The position numbers and the translations under genes were made by a program. 64,000 bases of DNA from VXYL01 sp963666465 (GTDB lineage Bacteria > Pseudomonadota > Gammaproteobacteria > Pseudomonadales > Azotimanducaceae). The notes below the pieces were generated by a model, which did no database searches, had not been told where the DNA came from, and saw nothing but the letters and a program-made list of their open reading frames with translations. Shown here piece after piece: positions 43,039-51,524 of the stretch. Numbering within the stretch: position 1 is the stretch's first letter; every line of letters begins with the position of its first letter. The DNA is taken from assembly GCA_963666465.1 (NCBI GenBank), contig OY762824.1, positions 372,001 to 436,000 of the forward strand. The letters are read 5' to 3'.

Positions 43039-43638
43039 CTAACCCCGCACGGCCAACCGGTCCAGCACCAGCGCAACCGCTCCCAAGGCCAACAAGGTGC
43101 CAGACAGCGAGACGATTATCTGGTTCACCTCGAACCACAGCACGAGATAGAAACTGGTGGCCAGCGTTCCCAGCGCACTGCCGATGGTGGAGACGAAATA
43201 GAGCGCCCCGGCCACCTTGCCCGACTCCTCCCGCACCCGCACCAGCAGGCTCACCGAATAGGGCGAGATCATGCCGAGGATCACGGTCGGCGCCACGAAC
43301 AATGCAAGGGCGGCGACGAGACTGCCGTAGCGCGGATCGTGGATGCGGTCGAACACCCAGGTCGTGATGGGCTCGGCGGCAAGAGCGAGCGGGCCGAGGA
43401 TGCAGCCGCCGACGAGAAAGATCAGCGCAAAGCGCGTCAGCGAGGGCTCATGCAGGGAAAGCCGCCCGCCCACCAGGTAGCCGAGCGCCAGCGCCAGCAT
43501 GAACACCGTGATGATGCTGCCCCACACATAGATGCTGCTGCCAAACCACGGCGCCAGCATTCGGCCGCCGAGCAGCTCCAAGGACATGATGACGAACCCG
43601 CCGGCAAAGGCGAGCACGGAGACGGTGGCGGCTTTCAT
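43039..43638 (-). CDS. Membrane part of a split MFS-spermidine synthase protein
   Basis: 199 residues from ATG 43638. Six hydrophobic segments include VSVLAFAGGFVIMSLELLGG, IITVFMLALALGYLVGG and LFVAPTVILGMISPYSVSLL. The first (SLELLGGRMLAPWFGSS) is characteristic of the N-terminal half of fused MFS/spermidine-synthase proteins. The stop is six bases from the downstream spermidine synthase-like start, so the two are co-transcribed and may form one complex. The split could be ancestral or a fission. Confidence 0.75.
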   Translation of the reverse strand: MKAATVSVLAFAGGFVIMSLELLGGRMLAPWFGSSIYVWGSIITVFMLALALGYLVGGRLSLHEPSLTRFALIFLVGGCILGPLALAAEPITTWVFDRIHDPRYGSLVAALALFVAPTVILGMISPYSVSLLVRVREESGKVAGALYFVSTIGSALGTLATSFYLVLWFEVNQIIVSLSGTLLALGAVALVLDRLAVRG

Positions 43639-43833
43639 CGCGCCATTATGGCCGTTCGCCCTGCGAAGGCGGGTGGAACCAGTGGCGTCCGGTCGAGGAC
43701 GTGCCCTGGCGGCGAGGGCATTCTGCCCGGCAACGCGCGCGAGATGCATCGCGAACTGCACTCGACGAGAACCCCCTCAAGGAAGATCGCCACGCTGGTA
43801 GGATGCACCTGTCCCAAGTGGGAGATTGTGCAT
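43639..43833. repeat. Divergent spacer with a GGAGGGC-type motif
   Basis: ggcgagggcattctgcccgg lies near 43711. The rest is short spacer for the promoters of the divergent genes. Confidence 0.4.
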
Positions 43834-44436
43834 ATGCCAAAGGCGCATGACGCCGACCGCCTGCTGAAAGCGCTGGGAGACGCCGGCTACGACGTTCGCT
43901 GTGCCGCGTTGCGCGACGCCTGCCCCTGTCGCAGCCATGTGCGCGATCCAGAACTCTGGCGCGAGATCTTCGACCGCGCCCTGAACGGCGGGATGCGCGA
44001 ACGCGACCGAGCCGCCCACGCCATCGGCACGCTGATGGAGAAGGCTGAGCGCAATGACGAATGGCGCGAGGTGTTGGTGCGCTGCCAGGACGATCTTGAT
44101 CTGTTGATGCAGGACGCCCGTGCCGCCCGCGTCCTGTTGGGGCAGATGAAGCGCCACGGCCACGCCCACCGCGGCGCTGCCCGTCAGGGCTATCGCCGCC
44201 GTCGCAAGGTGCTGGATCTGCGCACCCCTGGCGAACTCGCCGCGTGGGTCAGCTCCCGCGCTGGTCTTGCCGGCACGGAAGCGGTGCCAGCCAACGACCC
44301 AGGCATCGCCCGCATGTGGAGCTGGCTCCGCAACCGCGTCACCCGCCAGCCAGGCCGCACCACCAAGGAAGACGAACTGCTCGCCAAGGCCCGCCGCTAC
44401 CTGCCTCACCTGTTCCAAAGGCCCTCCGCCGCGTAA
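43834..44436 (+). CDS. Hypothetical protein, mainly helical
   Basis: 200 residues from ATG 43834; GTG 43828 is an alternative. Not recognised. The N-terminal part holds AALRDACPCRSHVRDPELWR, with two close cysteines, then helices with REIFDRALNGGMRERDRAAH and TLMEKAERNDEWREVLVRCQ. The middle is basic and histidine-rich (MKRHGHAHRGAARQGYRRRR), which may bind nucleic acid or metal. The C-terminus has KARRYLPHLFQRPSAA. No signal peptide or membrane segment. Confidence 0.55.
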   Translation: MPKAHDADRLLKALGDAGYDVRCAALRDACPCRSHVRDPELWREIFDRALNGGMRERDRAAHAIGTLMEKAERNDEWREVLVRCQDDLDLLMQDARAARVLLGQMKRHGHAHRGAARQGYRRRRKVLDLRTPGELAAWVSSRAGLAGTEAVPANDPGIARMWSWLRNRVTRQPGRTTKEDELLAKARRYLPHLFQRPSAA

Positions 44437-44851
44437 GCCCTGACGCGCCTGGCGGCGCGCAGTGCATCGGATGCACGGCAAGGACGCACCGCCCCGGCAA
44501 GGCACGTTCCGGTGCGACCCGTCTGGCTGCTGCAGGAGCCGCAACCAGTGGTGGCGCAGGACTACTTCGTCGCCACGGCAGCCGATGGGTGGCACTGGCT
44601 GCCTCGGCTCGCGGCTGGTACGCTTACCAGCTGCAGGCACTCTTGAAGGAGATCGTGACGCGCATCCCGGACATCCGGCCGGACGGCGAAATGGAAATGA
44701 TGAAGAGCATCTGGTTCAACGTGGTGATCCAGATGCCGGTGACGTTCACGCCCGAACCCTACAACGCGCACGGCGCCCCCCTCGATGTTGGCCACCGCCA
44801 CGTCGATGCCGCAGAAAGGGAAGTACCTCGACGGGGTTAGGAAACTCCAGG
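44437..44851 (+). pseudogene. Spacer with a cytochrome P450 C-terminal remnant
   Basis: Between 44620 and 44765 one frame reads LLKEIVTRIPDIRPDGEMEM, then MKSIWFNVVIQMPVTFTPEP. This matches the last 40 or so residues of bacterial cytochrome P450s (E-x2-xRxPDI...LPVxFTP). The heme-binding Cys region upstream is missing. The remaining spacer shows no gene. Confidence 0.5.
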
Positions 44852-45703
44852 CTACCGATTTGCCTCCAGTGCGTCCAAGTCGCTGGCGTCGTGGCGTTCG
44901 GGGAGGCCGCTCTTGCTGGCGCGGTTTACTCTTCTGCCGCGCTCCACTGCCGGTCGGCTATGGATTTCCTCGGCCCATCGGACCACGTTCGTGTAGGAAT
45001 CCACGTCCAGGAACTCCTTCGAGTCGTAGAGGCCACCCAGGACGAGTTGGCCGTACCACGGATAGGTTGCCATGTCCGAAATGTTGTATTCCTTGCCGCA
45101 GAGGAAGGGTCTCGACGAGAGATTCCTGTCGAGCACGTCGAGTTGGCGCTTGACCTCCATGGTGTAGCGGTCGATGGGATATTCCCACTTCTCCGGGGCG
45201 TAGGCGTAGAAGTGGCCGAAGCCGCCGCCGAGGTAGGGGGCGGAACCCATCTGCCAGAAGAGCCACGACAGGCATTCCGCCCGCTCGGCGCCTTGCGCTG
45301 GAACAAACGCGCCGAACTTCTCGGCGAGATAGAGAAGGATGGCGGCGGATTCGAAAACGCGAGTGGGGGGCGACGTGCTGCGGTCGAGGAGGCCCGGAAT
45401 CTTGGAGTTGGGGTTGATCTTGACGAAGTCGCTGCCGAACTGGTCGCCCTGGCCGATGTTGATGAGCCAGGCGTCGTATTCCGCCTCCTCGATGCCGAGC
45501 GCAAGGAGCTCTTCAAGCAGGACCGTCACCTTCACGCCGTTCGGCGTGCCGAGGGAGTAGAGCTGCAGCGGATGCTTGCCGATGGGCAGCTCCTTGTCGT
45601 GGGTGGGGCCGGCGATGGGGCGGTTGATGTTGGCAAAGCGGCCGCCGCTTTCGGCCTCCCATTTCCAGACTTTGGGTGGGACGTATGGCGTGGACTCGGT
45701 CAT
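44852..45703 (-). CDS. yghU: Glutathione-dependent disulfide-bond oxidoreductase
   Basis: 283 residues from ATG 45703. The thioredoxin-like N-terminal domain (HPLQLYSLGTPNGVKVTVLL then NPNSKIPGLLD and ESAAILLYLAEKFG) and the all-helical C-terminal domain (YLGGGFGHFYAYAPEKWEYP, YNISDMATYPWYG) match the YghU/Nu subclass of glutathione transferases. The 30-residue N-terminal extension is also typical. It reduces disulfides or organic hydroperoxides with two glutathiones. It stands alone, with a spacer of over 600 bases upstream. Confidence 0.93.
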   Translation of the reverse strand: MTESTPYVPPKVWKWEAESGGRFANINRPIAGPTHDKELPIGKHPLQLYSLGTPNGVKVTVLLEELLALGIEEAEYDAWLINIGQGDQFGSDFVKINPNSKIPGLLDRSTSPPTRVFESAAILLYLAEKFGAFVPAQGAERAECLSWLFWQMGSAPYLGGGFGHFYAYAPEKWEYPIDRYTMEVKRQLDVLDRNLSSRPFLCGKEYNISDMATYPWYGQLVLGGLYDSKEFLDVDSYTNVVRWAEEIHSRPAVERGRRVNRASKSGLPERHDASDLDALEANR

Positions 45704-46313
45704 GGAGTGTCTCCTGATTCTCGTGGACATGCTAATTGAGTGCATTGGGACGTTCAAACTGGCACCCGCATCAATCGCGCGCCGGAACGCCCAGGGACCG
45801 CGAGGGTTTCCGCACGGGCTCCAGCGATCGAATCCAACGGCAAGCCCCGCATCGGGGCAAGTGACCCGGTGACGGTTCAGCTACACCGCTTCCGGGCCGC
45901 TTCCGAGTGCGCCGAGGACATCGCCGCGAGGCGCGCAGGGCACTCGCGGGACGCTCTCCCCCGGAGTGGTACCGGCAGGCAAGTCGACGCAGTCGCCAGC
46001 TGCGAACGGCCATGCGCCACGTCAGGCAAATTCAAAGTGAGACACTACCCAGCATCGGCAGCAGTTCTTGAACCGTGCGCAGACCGCACCGGCGCGAAAA
46101 ACTGGAAGTCGATCAGGTCGTCGAGGTCGAGGGGACGGCCGCAGTTTCGCTCATTGCTTCGCCTCGCCGTCATCCATCCTGTCCGTCACCAGGCACTCCC
46201 GAGGGGGACAATCGAATGGGCTCCACCCGGGCGGTGACGAAGAGATCCGTACTGTCCGACAGCGCCGCTCCAACCCGTGCAATGATCCGATTAGCTCTAG
46301 TGTGAAGGCCGGC
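45704..46313. other. 610-base region without a recognisable gene
   Basis: Several short open frames cross this region, but none has family resemblance or a good start. It probably holds the yghU promoter and decayed sequence. Confidence 0.4.
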
Positions 46314-46949
46314 CTATGCGGGTGGGCCGGGTTCGGTGGCGGGCAATCGGCAGATGCGCTTGAGGGTGGATGTGGGCTGGTTCAGGTACTCCCAGATCAT
46401 CGTGTTTTCGTCCGCTAGCCGCCGGGTCACGAGCGTTGCAAGACCCCAGGGACGAAACCCCAGCACCTTGTCGCTGCTCCATCGCACTGCGGCGCGAATG
46501 CGCATGCAGTTGCCCGGATTGATGTCGTTGGCACCCTCGGCGAGCGTGCCGTTGGTGCGGAAGTCGTGGATGGTGTGCTCTGCAACAACGATGAAGCGGT
46601 TGCCGCATTGCTCGATGCGTTCGATGTGGCCCATGCGACCGCTTTCCACCTGCCACAGGCCGCGCAGGTCGTCGGCATCCGCTGGCAGCGGTTCGGTGCA
46701 GCCGGCGAGGATCGGCGCCGGCCACTGACGAATCCCACAGCTTGGGGTGAACGCCTTGGGAATCTCGTCTGCGGTGAGGCCCGAGCCGTCGAGGTCCGGC
46801 AAGTCGCAGTAGTCCACGCCACGGGGGTCCTCCGCATACACGCGCGCTGCCGTAGTGTCGGGTGGGCGCGGTTCGAGATAGAGGGCATAGACCACCACCG
46901 CCGCCAGCGCGATGACCGCGAGCAGGAGACCGACGAGCACCCTTGCCAT
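46314..46949 (-). CDS. Hypothetical membrane-anchored protein
   Basis: 211 residues from ATG 46949. One N-terminal transmembrane helix (VLVGLLLAVIALAAVVVYAL) is followed by an extracytoplasmic domain with several cysteines (DYCDLPDLDGSG, TPSCGIRQWPA, ILAGCTEPL, IEQCGNRFIVV, GNCMRIRAAV, RICRLP). The cysteines may form disulfides in the periplasm. The middle VESGRMGHIERIEQCGNRFI and FRTNGTLAEGANDIN suggest a small beta-rich fold. Not recognised. A GGAGGG-type motif lies 50 bases upstream. Confidence 0.55.
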   Translation of the reverse strand: MARVLVGLLLAVIALAAVVVYALYLEPRPPDTTAARVYAEDPRGVDYCDLPDLDGSGLTADEIPKAFTPSCGIRQWPAPILAGCTEPLPADADDLRGLWQVESGRMGHIERIEQCGNRFIVVAEHTIHDFRTNGTLAEGANDINPGNCMRIRAAVRWSSDKVLGFRPWGLATLVTRRLADENTMIWEYLNQPTSTLKRICRLPATEPGPPA

Positions 46950-47189
46950 CCTTGCCTTCCTTTGTGAGGCTACGGTCCACCGCAGGGGGCCGGTTTTCGG
47001 AGGGAGCATCCTGCCCTGCCCGCCGCGAGGCGCGCCGCCGTGAACGCGCATGACTGTCCGACAGTCGCAGCCTACATCAACGAAAGCGCACCTCGCCCTG
47101 CGACGCCTCCCCGCGCCCTCGCTCCCGGTCTCGACTGCGATGGAACTGCGGGGCACCGTCCGGCCATTGAAAGCACATTGCTGGGGACA
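46950..47189. repeat. Spacer with a GGAGGG-type motif
   Basis: cggagggagcatcctgccct lies near 46998. No gene is supported in the rest. Confidence 0.4.
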
Positions 47190-47790
47190 TGAGACGTCAC
47201 CGAGGAAGAGCGGCGGAATCTCCAGCGCGACGGATTCGTGCAGCTGTCGGGCTTCCTTGACGCTGGAGGCGGCGTTCGCCGAGGAGATGTCCGCGGATCA
47301 GGAGAAACTCCATGTGGTGGACTTCAAGGCCCTCGCGCCGATGATCGAAGCGAGCGGCGCCGAGTTCGTCACGCCATCGATCCGCGCCGGGACGGTTCTG
47401 CATCAACCGTTCCTGAAGGAAGCGGGGGGTCCTTGCACCGCACGGCGTTCCACCAAGATGCGGCCTACTTCCATGCGACGGGGGACAAGTGCTGCACGGT
47501 CTGGATACCGCTCGACGCCGTGTGCGTCGACAGCGGCATGACGGGATACGTCCGGGGCTCGCACCGCTGGCAGGCCCACGCTCCCAACGGCTTCGTCATC
47601 CAAGCCCTGCCGTGCGGAACGCCGCTGCCGAAGCTGCCGGACATCGAAGGCGCCGGACACGACTGCGACATCGTGTACCAAGCCAACCGAGCCAGGCGAC
47701 GTGATCGTGGGGCGTCGAGAAACCGCTGGCTTCTCGGAAGGGGGTACGGCAGCGCCAACAGAGTTCATCCGGGTCGAGCGCGACCTCCCC
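47190..47790 (+). pseudogene. Phytanoyl-CoA dioxygenase (PhyH)-family protein, frameshifted
   Basis: Begins TEEERRNLQRDGFVQLSGFL. The frame shifts near 47255 to AEEMSADQEKLHVVDFKALA, then near 47430 back to RTAFHQDAAYFHATGDKCCT (iron-binding His-x-Asp), VWIPLDAVCVDSGMTGYVRG and SHRWQAHAPNGF. The end is lost: after IVYQAN the frame runs out of family sequence, so the second iron His region is not intact. An intact copy would oxidise a small molecule with Fe(II) and 2-oxoglutarate. Confidence 0.65.
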
Positions 47791-47848
47791 TCCCCACCTT
47801 GCGGAAGGCGGGGCGAGTTCGCTTCCAGGGAACAGTGGGGCGGTGCCC

Positions 47849-48184
47849 CTACCCGTCCCCGTCGATCGTCGCGATTAGCCGATCCAAGCGGTGTGACGCT
47901 CGACTCCCGTTGCCGTTTCGCAGGGCCTGGATGGACCGGCGGCAGTGGTCGATGGCCGTTTCGGCCATTTCGAGAGTCGCCGCATCCTCTGCTTCCTCCG
48001 CAGCCTTGGCGGCGCGACGGAGCATTCGGCAGACGCGGGGCACCTGCGACATCATGATGCGAGCTTCGTGCTCGATGCTCTTTGCGAGTTCGACGGCCTG
48101 TTGAAGGTGATCGACCTCTTCCGCGGTCGCCGGTGCCGCCGCGAACAGGACTGCCGCGACGGCCACTGTGATTGCGTGCTTCAT
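47849..48184 (-). CDS. Small exported helical protein
   Basis: 111 residues from ATG 48184, with a strong ribosome-binding site (gggggagaga) just before it. A signal peptide (AITVAVAAVLFAAAPATA) is cleaved before EEVDHLQQAVELAKSIEHEA. The mature part is helical and basic, with two cysteines (RVCRMLRR, IDHCRRSIQALR). It resembles small periplasmic helical-bundle proteins in general shape, but the family was not identified. It lies among pseudogenes yet looks intact. Confidence 0.6.
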   Translation of the reverse strand: MKHAITVAVAAVLFAAAPATAEEVDHLQQAVELAKSIEHEARIMMSQVPRVCRMLRRAAKAAEEAEDAATLEMAETAIDHCRRSIQALRNGNGSRASHRLDRLIATIDGDG

Positions 48185-48479
48185 TTCTCTCCCCCGGTGC
48201 CTCGAATCGCTCGATGCCGGCTTTGCGCCGCGGGGCGATGTGGGCTCGGTGCGCTGGGCGGCGCAGGGCATCATCCAGCCGTCCGTCGATCCCCGAAAGG
48301 CGTGAGCCGTCCGGGAAGATTAACACAGGCCCAAGGCCCATTCGCGACGCCCTGGCAGTTTCGCTGCCGCGAAGGCTGCGAAGGCAGGGCGGATTTGTCC
48401 ACTGTCGGAAGGCGAACGCAAACAACGGGTTGGCACGAAAGCTGGACATCCGCCCCGAACGCGTGTGGAAAGGGGCGCA

Positions 48480-48979
48480 GTTCGAAGGGATGCGGGGGCG
48501 GCTGTGGAGCTGCGCGAGGTGTCGGTCGAGCCGGTGGCGGCCGGGACGAAGGGCGCTGCCGGAAGCTGATGGCGGCGCACCATTTCCTGGGCGCGCTGCC
48601 GAAGATCGGCGAGACGCTGTGGCACGTCGCGCAGCGGCGCGGCGAGTGGCTGGCGTTTCTCGGCGCCGGCGCCGAAGTGCGGCGCGCGCGACCGCTGGAT
48701 CGGCTGGGACTTCCGCACCCAGCACGACCGGCTGCACCTGGTCGCGAACAAGCCGGTTCCTGATCCTGCCGGGCGCGAGTGCGCCGAACCTGGGCTCGCG
48801 GGTGCTGGCGCTGTGCGAGCGGCGCCTGGCCGGCGCCTGGCCGGCGCGCTTCGGGCATCCGCTGCTGCTGCTGGAGACGTTCGTCGACCCGGCGCGCCAC
48901 CGCGGCACGGCGTGCCGCGCCGCGAACTGGACGCGCGTCGGGCGCACGCGCGGCTTCCGCCGCGTGCGCGGCGGCTGAG
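48480..48979 (+). pseudogene. DUF4338 (DruA-like) domain remnant
   Basis: Frames in order give LMAAHHFLGALPKIGETLWH and VAQRRGEWLAFLGAGAEV, then DRWIGWDFRTQHDRLHLVAN, then RFLILPGASAPNLGSRVLAL and FGHPLLLLETFVDPARHRGT with AANWTRVGRTRGF. These are the conserved blocks of DUF4338, found in the Druantia protein DruA and also joined to ISAs1-type transposases. At least two frameshifts occur. The ISAs1 piece that follows favours the transposon context rather than a defence locus. Confidence 0.6.
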
Positions 48980-49300
48980 CGCACCGCCACCGGGAAGAAG
49001 TCCGGCAAGACCTCCGTCGAGCTCGCCTTCGGCGTCGCCAGCCACTCTCCCGACACCGCCGACCCCCGCCGACTGCTCGAGCTCAACCGCGGACACTGGA
49101 AGGTCGAGTCCGTGCACGACATCCTCGACAACGCCTTCGACGAGGACCGGCTGCGCATCCGCACCGGCCACGGCCCCGTCAACACCACCCGCCTGCGCCG
49201 CTTCGCCATCGGCCTGATCAAGGCAGGCACGACTGCGTCGCCGCCGCCATGCGCCGACTCGACCGCCATCCCCGACGCGTGTTCGACTGCCTGCGCGTGA
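48980..49300 (+). mobile_element. ISAs1-family transposase C-terminal fragment
   Basis: Reads LLELNRGHWKVESVHDILDN, then AFDEDRLRIRTGHGPVNTTR and LRRFAIGLIK: the HWxIE...LDxxFxED...RxGxxP signature of ISAs1 (H-repeat) transposases, around the last catalytic acidic residue. Nothing of the upstream catalytic domain remains apart from the DUF4338 piece. Confidence 0.65.
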
Positions 49301-49349
49301 CCGAAAACTCGCGCAGAACCAGAAAACGCAACCCGCCAGACGGCAGAAC

Positions 49350-49700
49350 AAATTAGCCGTGGACTATCCCGCATGGCGTTGACTTCCCGCCATAACGCCA
49401 CTGCGGCCTGGCGGGATGCCTCCTCGAACCGAGCGCCTTCATCGGCGGTGCCAGCGTAGAGCACCGAGTGCGATGCCTTGATGATGAGCCCCTGCCGGTC
49501 CGCGTCCAAACCGGCATCGAGCACTTGCGCCATGTCACACTCTTGGGTGCCAACGCCTGGAACCAGCAGCGGCATGTCGCCCACGGCTTGACGAATCCGG
49601 GCCAGCTCCTCGGGAAGGGTCGCGCCGGCCACCAGCATCAGGTTGCCGTTGCGATTCCATTCCCTGGCCGCCGCAATGCGCAGGTACAGCGGCGCTTCGG
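49350..49700 (-). pseudogene. pyrF: Orotidine-5'-phosphate decarboxylase C-terminal remnant
   Basis: Reads REWNRNGNLMLVAGATLPEE, then LARIRQAVGDMPLLVPGVGT (the LVPGVG motif) and DRQGLIIKASHSVLYAG with FEEASRQAAVALWREVNA. This is the C-terminal third of the PyrF type 2 family. The N-terminal part with the catalytic Lys/Asp is missing and the 3' end runs into IS-derived sequence. A functional copy must be elsewhere if the cell makes pyrimidines. Confidence 0.6.
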
Positions 49701-49875
49701 GGGGATGCGCCTGCAGTCAGCCGCTGCCGGCGTTGCCAGTTCGACTCGGCGGTCCGCTTCGGTGCAAATGCAGCTAGGGTGACGCGGTTCAGCGCGGGGT
49801 TGGAGGGGCTGAACGTTCGGCGGCTGCCGGGACTCACGACCCCATCCCTGCGCAGGCGTGGAGCGTTGGGTCAAC

Positions 49876-49923
49876 GTGAGACAATGCCCATTGTTGTGTA
49901 GGACGAAATGTTTGTGTGTCGGG
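49876..49923 (+). repeat. ~48-nt unexplained repeat, copy 1
   Basis: gtgagacaatgcccattgtt followed by gtgtaggacgaaatgtttgt and gtgtcggg. Two related copies lie at 50123 and 50570 in the same orientation. Between the copies there is no credible gene. Confidence 0.6.
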
Positions 49924-50122
49924 AAAAAGGCCGGGGGGTGCAGTCGGAGACTGCGAGAAGCCGTGCCGACGCGCTGTTACGGAACACCGAAGGGCTGCGT
50001 GGCGACGGGTTCGTGAAGGCCGGCGGGAGCCGGCTGCCCATCCGCGCCGCCCCCAACACACGCGATGTGCGCTGAAACCGCATCCCGCTCCGGGACGGCG
50101 ATGCGAGATCGTCCGGTGTTGC

Positions 50123-50172
50123 GCGAGACATTGCGCATTTGTCGTGTGGGGCGAAATTATTCGTGTGTCGGA
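50123..50172 (+). repeat. ~48-nt unexplained repeat, copy 2
   Basis: gcgagacattgcgcatttgt then cgtgtggggcgaaattattc and gtgtgtcgga. It differs from copies 1 and 3 by scattered substitutions and small indels. Confidence 0.6.
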
Positions 50173-50569
50173 GTAACGGCGTATATGCCAGTCCGTTGCC
50201 TTTGCCGCTACGCGACAGGACGCCCGTGTCGTGCATGCACGACTGCGCGAACGGCCTACCGCAGCCGATCCGCCACATGGCCGCCAATGCCCCCCCAACG
50301 CCGTTTCCTCGGCTCCGCTGCCACGGCGCCACTCGTTCCGTGAGTCGATGGGCGACACCGCCGCGCCAGGCCGAGCCACATCCGGGGTGGCGGACGGCCG
50401 CCGTCCCCGCACTCGCCCCGCGCGGACGGAAGGGGTTTTGATCGGCCACCGAACTTCCGCACAGGAGTCGTACCGGGGCGGGCAGCATCGGAACGCGTCC
50501 GCCGCTCCCGGAGCTCGCTTCGCCCGCGTCACGAACGCCATGGCCGATGCAGGGAGGAGGGCCGCGCCA

Positions 50570-50621
50570 GTGTAAGACGTTGCCCCAGTTTCCTGTGGGA
50601 CGGAATGTTTGTGTGTTCGGG
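50570..50621 (+). repeat. ~48-nt unexplained repeat, copy 3
   Basis: gtgtaagacgttgccccagt then ttcctgtgggacggaatgtt and tgtgtgttcggg. It lies 265 bases beyond the 3' end of the CARDB lipoprotein frame. Confidence 0.6.
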
Positions 50622-50885
50622 GAACTCGATCACTACCTTGTCACTTCGTTTGCGCTCTTGTAGAGGTCGCGCTCGTCCGCAATCGTCATGTCGCCCACCA
50701 GCCGGTATCTGCCCGCAGCGGCCGACGACAGGTCGTGGCCGCATATCCCGCTGCCCAAGAAACGAACTTTCCGGCTGAGGTGACCAAAAAACAAGCTGCC
50801 TGCCTGCCTCGCCCGCAGACTGCTTGTCAGCACGTCGACAATCGTCTGCATTGTGTTCACCGCAACGAACCGACGTTCCAACGAG

Positions 50886-51497
50886 TCAGGGCCTGTATTC
50901 GTCGACCTTCCAGCCTCCGCCTTGAGGGCTTACCGCAAAGTGGTAGCGGACACCGTTGATGAAGCCGCGATTGGTGAAGGTCCCCCCCAGCAGGGTGATG
51001 TTGGCAATTCGGGCACTCCCATCGCTCAGAACCGAAAAGCGTTCCTTCGAACTACTGCCCCCCGTGCCGTAAAAATCGCAGCCGTCGCCAGGATTGTAGG
51101 TGTTTCCTTCCACACACTCTCCCGCTCTGCCGCTACCGCCGCCAGTGCCGCCGCCACCTGCCGCAACCTGGACACGCACGCCGGACGAGCAGTTGTTGGC
51201 GGTGCTGGATTCGCCGGACACCGAGTCGACGCACGCGCCGTAGTAGTGGGTCCCAGCGCTGGACGGTGCCGTCAGCGAGATCGACTCTGCGCCGCTTGCG
51301 CCGGCGGCCAAGCCGGCCACGGCGTCGGTGCCGACTGCGGTGTCGCTGGAGGAGATCGTCGCGTCCGAGGAGCGGTAGTAGCGCAGCGTCGTCGCTGCCG
51401 AACCGGCGTCGCCCCGGTTGCGAACCGTCGCGCGCAGCGTGAACGACGCACCCGCATCCGGGCTGCTGTCGCCGACCGAAGGCGTCCCAACCGTCAA
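50886..51497 (-). pseudogene. C-terminal CARDB segment of the large lipoprotein, after an in-frame TGA
   Basis: Same frame as the large lipoprotein gene, separated only by one TGA (51525-51527). It carries one more CARDB unit (DSSPDAGASFTLRATVRNRG) and one GRAGECVEGNTYNPGDGCDF module, and ends KVDEYRP. At the TGA, sister repeats have GGA (Gly), so one substitution divides the gene. It has its own possible start (near 51497) but no signal peptide, so on its own it would stay in the cytoplasm. Confidence 0.65.
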
Positions 51498-51524
51498 GTC
51501 CGGAGCATCGCCCGGCGACGGCGC

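Larger units (their letters stand above)
49924..50885. other. Noncoding stretch around the triple repeat
   Basis: About 1 kb with only Arg/Pro-rich open frames and no family resemblance. Apart from the repeats I see no structured gene. It may hold a noncoding RNA or recombination sites. Confidence 0.35.

Noticed and set aside
48500..49300. DUF4338 region as a Druantia defence system
   Set aside because: No druB-druE or helicase genes are present, the domain is frameshifted, and an ISAs1 transposase end follows it.
49876..50621. Triple repeat as a CRISPR array
   Set aside because: Only three diverged copies, with spacers of about 200 to 400 bases and no cas genes nearby.
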